NCBI GenBank assembly: GCA_964415245.1
Contig: CAYQAJ010000171.1
Location: 1-11,128, forward strand
Length of the DNA: 11,128 nucleotides
Origin: CAYQAJ01 sp964415245
Lineage (GTDB): Bacteria > Planctomycetota > Planctomycetia > Pirellulales > Pirellulaceae
Reading direction: 5' to 3'
Position numbers and translations under genes: made by a program. Position 1 is the stretch's first letter, and each line of letters starts with the position of its first letter. The notes under the pieces were generated by a model, which was not told the origin of the DNA, made no database searches, and was given only the letters and a program-made list of their open reading frames with translations. Shown here one piece after another: positions 6,319-11,128 of the stretch.

Positions 6319-6927
6319 CTACTGCTTGAGAACCCGTTCCGCCGCGCGGCGGACGTCGGTCTGCACTTCATCGACCGAGCCCGAAGCATCGACGACGACA
6401 ATCTGTTCGGACCGACGTTTCGCCTCGGTCAAAAACCCGTCGCGCACGCGCTGCAGATATTCGAGTCCCTGTCGTTCCATGCGATCGTGGCCGCGGGCGA
6501 TTCGCGCCAGCGCCAGCTCGGCCTTCATGTCGAGCACGAAGGTAAGCACGGGGCGGATGCCGGCGGTGGCCGCCTCACCCACCTGCCACACCACTTCGGG
6601 ATCGAGCCCGCCGGCATGCCCCTGGTACACCACGTTGGCCAGCAAAAAACGATCCGAAACCACCGTCTTTCCCGCTTCGAGCGCCGGGCCGATGATCTCG
6701 TCGACCAGTTGCGCCCGCGCCGCCATGTACAGCAGCATTTCGCTGCGGAGGCAAACGGGCGTGCCATCGCCTTCGACCACGATGCGGCGCAACACTTCGC
6801 CCAGTCGCGTACTGCCAGGATCGCGGCATGCGACGACGTCGTGCCCGGAATCGCGCAGCCAGTCGCCGAACAACCCAGCTTGGGTCGATTTGCCGACCCC
6901 GTCGACGCCGTCGAAGCTGAAAAACAT
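6319..6927 (-). CDS. tmk: Thymidylate kinase (dTMP kinase)
   Basis: The predicted protein has 202 aa, the usual length for bacterial Tmk. It phosphorylates dTMP to dTDP with ATP in the cytoplasm, for DNA synthesis. The P-loop is GVDGVGKST (7-15). The substrate segment RDPGSTRLGE (35-44) is a variant of the usual REPGGTxLGE. The DR motif sits at SDRFLLANVVYQG (91-103) where most enzymes have DRYxxSSxAYQG, and the LID region is DRMERQGLEYLQRVRDGF (148-165). The Asp-for-Glu and Phe-for-Tyr changes make a somewhat divergent but complete active site. ATG 6927 places the P-loop at the normal distance; the frame stays open upstream to 7038 but with no family similarity and no ribosome site. The WYL regulator ends 120 bp upstream and holB follows 136 bp downstream, both on the same strand, so co-transcription is possible. 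Confidence 0.94.
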   Translation of the reverse strand: MFFSFDGVDGVGKSTQAGLFGDWLRDSGHDVVACRDPGSTRLGEVLRRIVVEGDGTPVCLRSEMLLYMAARAQLVDEIIGPALEAGKTVVSDRFLLANVVYQGHAGGLDPEVVWQVGEAATAGIRPVLTFVLDMKAELALARIARGHDRMERQGLEYLQRVRDGFLTEAKRRSEQIVVVDASGSVDEVQTDVRRAAERVLKQ

Positions 6928-7047
6928 GCCGCAGCCGGTATTTGCGAAGTTGATGGGAATCGTCCGTCGCCGGGGGTCATTGTAACGGCCGACGTGCGCG
7001 GTGAAGTAGTGGGCCACATCCCTCGCGCGCCCCGACAAGATCGCCGC

Positions 7048-8076
7048 CTAGCCCGCGGCACTTCGCTGGTCGGTCGGGGCATCGGCGCTTTTGGACTTCG
7101 CGGTCTGCTGTTGGTAAAGCTTCACCATGCGTCGTGCCCGCTCGGACACGATTCGCTGAAGCTGTGGCGGGTCGATGACCTCGGCCTGGTCGCCGTACCC
7201 CAAAACCCACCACGAGATCTCTTGCAAGCCGGTCACCGTGCACTCGAAAATCAGGCTGCCGTCCGGCTCGAATCGCGTTGTTTGCGTCTTGTGCCACAGG
7301 ACCTCGGCGACGTTGCGGGCCACCTTCTTGCGAAAGCGAATGACGACCTTCCAGTCGATGCCGGGTTCGGGGATGAGCTGCCAGGCGTTTTTCAGGTAGC
7401 GGTCGAGATTGAAACTACGGGGCAGGTGAAACGCGTCCTCGAGACTCTCGAGATGCTGGATGCGCCCCACGTGGAACGTGCGCACGGCCCGATGCAGCGA
7501 CGAGCGGCCGATCACGTACCAGCTTCTACGGCTGAACAGAAGCCGGTAAGGGCTGAGCCGGGTGGTAATCGTTTCGCCTTCGCTGAAGCTGTCGTACGTA
7601 ATCCGAGCGCAGCGCCGCTTGGCGATCGCCTTCACAAGCTCCCGGTACACCTCGTGCCGTCCGTCGAGTGGATTGCGCGAGGCGAGCTGAATGTTCACCG
7701 AGCCGGAGACCGACCGCAGGTATTCGCGCATCTCCTGCGGCAGGTTGTTTTCGAGCTTGGCTGCGGCGGTGCAGGCGGCGTCGTAGAAAGGGAGCCGTCC
7801 GTCGCTTCCCAGCTCGTGGCACAGCGTGATGACCGCCAGCGCCTCTTCCGACGTCAGATAGGTGGGAGGGAGAAAGTAGGTGCCGGGGATGTGGTACTGC
7901 AGGCGCTCCTCGTCGAAGACGATCGGCACGCCGGAGCCCCGCAGCACCTCGAGGTCGCGGAAAATGGTGCGTCGGCTGACGCCGCACTCCGCCGAGAGCG
8001 CGTCAACGTTCCGTCCCTTTCCACCCTGAAGCAGGCCGATTAGCTTCACCAGCCGACGAATGCGAGACAGGTTCAT
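7048..8076 (-). CDS. WYL-domain transcription regulator with N-terminal HTH (DeoR/HTH_11 type)
   Basis: The predicted protein has 342 aa. The N-terminus (about 3-60) is a winged helix with recognition region CGVSRRTIFRDLEVL (31-45). A WYL domain covers about 140-215; its signature is WYVIGRS (186-192), with Val in place of Leu. The C-terminal WCX region (about 240-315) contains WKVVIRF and VTGLQEISWWVLGYGD. A Lys/Ser/Ala tail ends the protein. WYL regulators bind DNA and respond to small ligands or nucleic acids; many planctomycete copies have unknown targets. The start is ATG 8076 (MNLSRIRRL fits the family). ATG 8091 would add MPTAP and neither has a clear ribosome site. Either start lies inside the 3' end of the TolC gene, giving a 74- or 89-base overlap in another frame, so translation may be coupled. 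There is no direct evidence for what it regulates. Confidence 0.9.
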   Translation of the reverse strand: MNLSRIRRLVKLIGLLQGGKGRNVDALSAECGVSRRTIFRDLEVLRGSGVPIVFDEERLQYHIPGTYFLPPTYLTSEEALAVITLCHELGSDGRLPFYDAACTAAAKLENNLPQEMREYLRSVSGSVNIQLASRNPLDGRHEVYRELVKAIAKRRCARITYDSFSEGETITTRLSPYRLLFSRRSWYVIGRSSLHRAVRTFHVGRIQHLESLEDAFHLPRSFNLDRYLKNAWQLIPEPGIDWKVVIRFRKKVARNVAEVLWHKTQTTRFEPDGSLIFECTVTGLQEISWWVLGYGDQAEVIDPPQLQRIVSERARRMVKLYQQQTAKSKSADAPTDQRSAAG

Positions 8077-10612
8077 GGGCGCTGTCGGCATAAGCTGCAG
8101 AAGCAGCCGCAGGGCGCAGTGTTGTGAAGCCGGGTTCCGTGTCCCTGCCGACGACGGATGCTCCGGCGGTCGGCAACCGCAACTGGTTGACCGGCACTTG
8201 CCAACCGACTCGCATTGTAGTTGCCCGAGATTCGGTGTCCAACTGCGTCGTGCCGCTGGCCGGTTCGCCCGCCTGTTGCCCGCCGGCGCGAACAACCCCC
8301 TCGTCACGAATCGCGAATTCCCGACCGCGGGGGGGACTTGCATTCGACCCCTGTGTCAACATGTTGTCACTCAGTGTGGCCGAGCCGCCGGGCGTTGCGC
8401 CGGCTTCCGCTGCCGACGATCGTGGTATGTCAAACGGCGAGTGGCCCGGCTGCTTCCCGGCAGCGGACTCCTCGAACGGGTTGAACTGCTCTAACGGCGA
8501 GATGATCCGCGCCTGGTCGAAGACCGACGCGCTGGTTCCTGCCCCTTCCCGTTCCCGCGTCAAAACGGAAAAGGTGGCGGCGTCGCCCGAGTCGTTTGCG
8601 CCTTGTTGGTCTTGCGGGGGTGCATCGGGCCGCTGGCGCGCGGGGGTCGGCTGCGGTGTGGGGATCAATTCGGCGGGACCTTCGACCGGCACACCGTCCT
8701 CGTGGTCGAATTGCAGCGAGTGTTGATCGACTGCGCCACGGCTGATGACGTGCGGCCGCGACCAGCCGTAGTCCATGTGTTCCGATGCGTCGCGGCGTCG
8801 GGCGTGGCCCAGGGCGTCCCAGTAGGCCTTCTTCGGCCACGGTCCCTCGGCCAGATACACGTTGTCGTATTCCAGCAGCGAGCCCTTGCGGCGGTGAATC
8901 TGCGCGATTTCCTTCATGTAACTGCACAGCGACCGGTAGTAGGCGATTTGCGACTCGGCCCTGCGTCGCTGGGCGTCGAGCAGCAGATCGAGCGTAGCGC
9001 GTCCTCCCTGATACAAGGCCTCGACCGACCGGACTTCCTGCTCCGAGGCGGCCAGCCGATTGAAGTTGGTCTGGGCGAGCTGGTAGTACATGTCGACGTC
9101 GCGCAAGGTCGCGGCCAACAAGTGCGAGGCATTCAGTTCCAGGTCTTCCAGCACCGCCTTCTCCCGCACCAACAGCAACTGCGCCTGCCGCACACCGGCC
9201 AGCTCGCGTCGGAAACCGACGGGCATTTGCACCTCGACGCCAAGACTCAACTCTTGGTAATTTCCCTCGGTCAGCTCGTCGAAAGCCGTCGAGCCCGCCG
9301 CGGGAAAGTTCAGTCCGTTACGATGGGCGCCCACCAGCCCGTCGCCCAGACCCAGCCAGCGATACAACGCCACCGCGTTGACCTGGGGCAATAGCTGGTT
9401 GCGGGCGGCGATCAGCTCCATCTCCCGCTGTTGGATGACCCACTTCTGCCGCCGAATTTCGGGGTTGCGCACCAGGGCCTCGCAGTGAATTTCGTCCCAG
9501 GTGAACTCGACGCGGGCGGTGGTGGGTTCGTCGATCGGGCGGATCAACCGGCCATCGGTCGCGGCCAGGCCCATCAACCAGCGGAGGGCGCTCTCGGCGG
9601 TGTACACGTCGCGCAGAGCCGTCTCGCTCGCCGAGCGGAAAAAGAAGTACTGCTCGCGAGCCTGGGCTTCTGCCTGCACGGGGTCCAGCCCCTGCTTCCA
9701 CTTCTCATACACGATGCGCCAGGTGACCAGCGCACTGTCGCGTCCCGCCTTGGCGGCCTCGAGGTTACGGTACGCGCAGTGCAAGTCCCAGTAGGCAGTT
9801 TCCACGTCCATCACCAGGTCGCGTACGTTCGCCTCAAAGTCGGTCAGGCTGATGTCGTTGCGGATGCGGGCCAGCACCACGGGAATGCGGTTGACCTGCG
9901 TGCCCCGACCCCGCATCAGCGGCTGACGCGCTTCGACCTCGAAGGCCGTGGTATAGATGCTCGGCAGCGCGCGGAAGATGCCCCCCTGGTTGCCGCGGTC
10001 GTAGGTCGTTACGTTGCGGAAAAACAGCTCGGTGCCGGTGGCCGACTTTTTGCTCAGCTCGGCTTGAAAGCTGGCCGTGTCCTCCCGCGTGACCGCGTTG
10101 AAGAAGATCACGTTCTGCGGCCGGTCGGTCTGTTCCCAGAAGATGCTGGTGGCGAACTGCGCGTCAAACTCCGCCAGCGCCCCCTCGACGCCCGATAGCG
10201 GATCGCTCTCGACGATCGCCGGGTCGTACGTGCTGGTTGCGGCGAGCCCTCGACCGATCAGGGATCCGATCAGTTGCGAGGACGCGGGTTGTGACGCCGG
10301 CAATGCTCGGACCGTGCTCAGGCTGCGGATCATCTTGCTGTTGTGCAGCGTGATCGATACCGCCTCTTCCAACGACAAGTCCCAGAACTCGTCGAACTGC
10401 GGATTGCTCAAGGTGAGCGGCGCCCGAGCGTGCTGCACTTCGGCAAGCTGTGCCTGCTCGACGTCGGGATACTCGATGTCGGTCGCCGTATCCAAATAGT
10501 GCGACAGGTCGCCGTCTTCGTTCATGTAGAACGGCTGCGTCGGATGGCAGCCGGCCAGCGCAAGCGCCAAAGCCAGTAGCCAAGACCATTTGTCGCTAGT
10601 TCGCCGGCGCAT
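8003..10612 (-). CDS. TolC-family outer-membrane lipoprotein with long disordered C-terminal tail
   Basis: The predicted protein has 869 aa. The signal peptide ends in a lipobox, LAGC (19-22), after a basic start MRRRTSDK and the hydrophobic run WLLALALALA, so it is likely lipid-anchored. Residues about 55-575 are an outer-membrane efflux (TolC/OEP) region: LSLEEAVSITLHNSK near the start, repeated long helices (VRDLVMDVETAYWDLHCAY; ASEQEVRSVEALYQGGRATLDLLLDAQRR) and two related halves. LAEGPWPKKAYWDALGHARRRDAS (near 585-605) is a motif I associate with planctomycete TolC homologues. Residues about 615-869 are rich in Pro, Gln, Ser and Gly and appear disordered. ATG 10612 is chosen for the lipoprotein signal and a GGAAGG site 10 bases upstream; the frame stays open to 10855 without export character. 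No inner-membrane pump or adaptor gene is adjacent, so substrate and partners are unknown. The stop lies within the WYL gene. Confidence 0.92.
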   Translation of the reverse strand: MRRRTSDKWSWLLALALALAGCHPTQPFYMNEDGDLSHYLDTATDIEYPDVEQAQLAEVQHARAPLTLSNPQFDEFWDLSLEEAVSITLHNSKMIRSLSTVRALPASQPASSQLIGSLIGRGLAATSTYDPAIVESDPLSGVEGALAEFDAQFATSIFWEQTDRPQNVIFFNAVTREDTASFQAELSKKSATGTELFFRNVTTYDRGNQGGIFRALPSIYTTAFEVEARQPLMRGRGTQVNRIPVVLARIRNDISLTDFEANVRDLVMDVETAYWDLHCAYRNLEAAKAGRDSALVTWRIVYEKWKQGLDPVQAEAQAREQYFFFRSASETALRDVYTAESALRWLMGLAATDGRLIRPIDEPTTARVEFTWDEIHCEALVRNPEIRRQKWVIQQREMELIAARNQLLPQVNAVALYRWLGLGDGLVGAHRNGLNFPAAGSTAFDELTEGNYQELSLGVEVQMPVGFRRELAGVRQAQLLLVREKAVLEDLELNASHLLAATLRDVDMYYQLAQTNFNRLAASEQEVRSVEALYQGGRATLDLLLDAQRRRAESQIAYYRSLCSYMKEIAQIHRRKGSLLEYDNVYLAEGPWPKKAYWDALGHARRRDASEHMDYGWSRPHVISRGAVDQHSLQFDHEDGVPVEGPAELIPTPQPTPARQRPDAPPQDQQGANDSGDAATFSVLTREREGAGTSASVFDQARIISPLEQFNPFEESAAGKQPGHSPFDIPRSSAAEAGATPGGSATLSDNMLTQGSNASPPRGREFAIRDEGVVRAGGQQAGEPASGTTQLDTESRATTMRVGWQVPVNQLRLPTAGASVVGRDTEPGFTTLRPAAASAAYADSAHEPVSHSSAGEANRPASGWKGTER

Positions 10613-10791
10613 CGAAAAACTGCCTTCCCGGGGTGCTGCAAGCGGCACCAGTTGCAGTCGGCCAAGAGCGATCCTGACGGCACAATCCGCGGCGGCCGGG
10701 CTGCATGCCGGCGCGCCGCCGAAGTTTCGGCCCCCCTTGACCGCTGCACCGGGCCGAGGGGTGTGACCTGCGCGCAAACCCCAAGGCAGTG

Positions 10792-10859
10792 CAATCGGCA
10801 AACTTGATATCGGTACCCCGATCCGCAAACTTTGGCGAATCTTTGCAATCGGCAAGGTT
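10792..10859 (-). promoter_or_regulatory. Three 14-bp direct repeats with exact 27-bp period, operator-like
   Basis: On the plus strand the copies are CAATCGGCAAACTT (10792-10805), CGATCCGCAAACTT (10819-10832) and CAATCGGCAAGGTT (10846-10859). Each pair of neighbours differs at two to four positions. The outer two share the longer exact core TGCAATCGGCAA and lie 54 bp apart, about five helical turns, so they face the same side of DNA. The 13-bp spacers are unrelated, so this is a spaced motif and not a simple tandem duplication. It sits about 180-250 bp upstream of the TolC start codon. A binding site for a regulator is inferred; which protein binds is unknown. Confidence 0.5.
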
Positions 10860-10908
10860 TACCAGGATGCCGCGAGCGACGTAAATTCAATTCGCCATGG
10901 GATTTATC

Positions 10909-10930
10909 CCGCGCTTCCGCCGGAGCGCGG
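10909..10930. repeat. GC-rich hairpin upstream of the TolC gene
   Basis: CCGCGCT (10909-10915) pairs perfectly with AGCGCGG (10924-10930) around an 8-base loop. The short palindrome GGGATTTATCCC lies directly to its left at 10899-10910. No T-run follows. It may be regulatory or just a GC-rich palindrome. Confidence 0.35.
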
Positions 10931-11128
10931 CGAGGCTTTGTTCGTTGTCCGCTTTCCGTCCGCGAAATAGCGAATACCAAACACTCCCGGCGTGGCATCT
11001 TAGGGCCCCCGATATCGGCCGTCTTTCGCGTTGATTGAACAGTAGAAGCCAGCCAGAGGTGACAGAGAGTTTAAGCCCATCTTATTCACCACCCCGATGA
11101 TTGTACCATTCGTCGCGGCGTGAGTGGG

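Larger units (their letters stand above)
10613..11128. other. 516-bp region upstream of the TolC gene, no gene seen
   Basis: Possible frames here (for example 10832-11038 plus, or the extension of the TolC frame to 10855) have no domain character. The region should contain the TolC promoter on the minus strand, but I find no convincing -35/-10 pair. An extended -10-like TGGTACAAT lies on the minus strand near 11100-11108, about 490 bases from the start codon and without a good -35. The region also holds three phased repeats and a hairpin, listed separately. Confidence 0.55.

Noticed and set aside
5869..8043. A 724-codon plus-strand open frame running opposite holB, tmk and the WYL gene
   Set aside because: Its translation has no domain character and it is fully explained as a mirror of three well-supported minus-strand genes in GC-rich DNA.
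9431..10198. Plus-strand open frame of 255 codons opposite the TolC gene
   Set aside because: Shadow of the TolC coding sequence, no recognisable domain.
10613..10855. Extension of the TolC protein N-terminus to an ATG at 10855
   Set aside because: It would bury the clear lipoprotein signal peptide in the middle of the protein and start inside the phased repeat array.
1..11128. Search for CRISPR arrays, tRNA/rRNA, transposases, toxin-antitoxin or phage-defence genes
   Set aside because: None seen; all large reading frames that look real belong to the families listed.

Overview
The window looks like chromosomal DNA from a planctomycete, probably of the Pirellulales type. The evidence is the pairing of a DUF1549/DUF1553 (PSCyt2/PSD1) protein with a PSCyt1 c-type cytochrome/WD40 protein, a planctomycete-style TolC lipoprotein carrying the LAEGPWP...KAYWDA motif, high GC, mostly weak or absent Shine-Dalgarno sites, and intergenic repeats built on ATTGGTCATT. 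The organism call is inference from protein families, not a database match.

Left part, plus strand (1-3728): the 3' portion of a DUF1549/DUF1553 gene, cut by the window edge. A 233-bp gap follows, holding a 157-bp inverted-repeat element. Then comes a secreted fusion of a haem-binding PSCyt1 domain, WD40 repeats and a long Ala-rich coiled coil. Both proteins probably work in the periplasm or on the cell surface.

Middle (3729-5101): a hairpin repeat, then a 75-aa minus-strand gene of unknown function. Next is a 576-bp region without a convincing gene but unusually dense in hairpins and containing an intrinsic-terminator-like structure; it is the best candidate for a non-coding RNA here. After it lies a plus-strand YjbQ/UPF0047 gene that converges on holB with 13 bp between the stops.

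Right part, minus strand (5115-10612), in transcription order: a TolC-family outer-membrane lipoprotein with a long disordered tail, a WYL-domain transcription regulator whose start lies inside the 3' end of the TolC gene, thymidylate kinase (tmk), and DNA polymerase III delta' (holB). The tmk-holB neighbourhood is also found in E. coli and other bacteria. A perfect 14-bp-stem palindrome sits between tmk and holB. Upstream of the TolC gene are 516 bp without a gene, carrying three 14-bp direct repeats spaced exactly 27 bp apart that look like binding sites.

I see no CRISPR array, transposase, rRNA or tRNA, and no recognisable defence or biosynthetic system. The most interesting items are the structured intergenic region, the phased repeats upstream of the TolC gene, the TolC/WYL gene overlap and the three-part cytochrome/WD40/coiled-coil protein.
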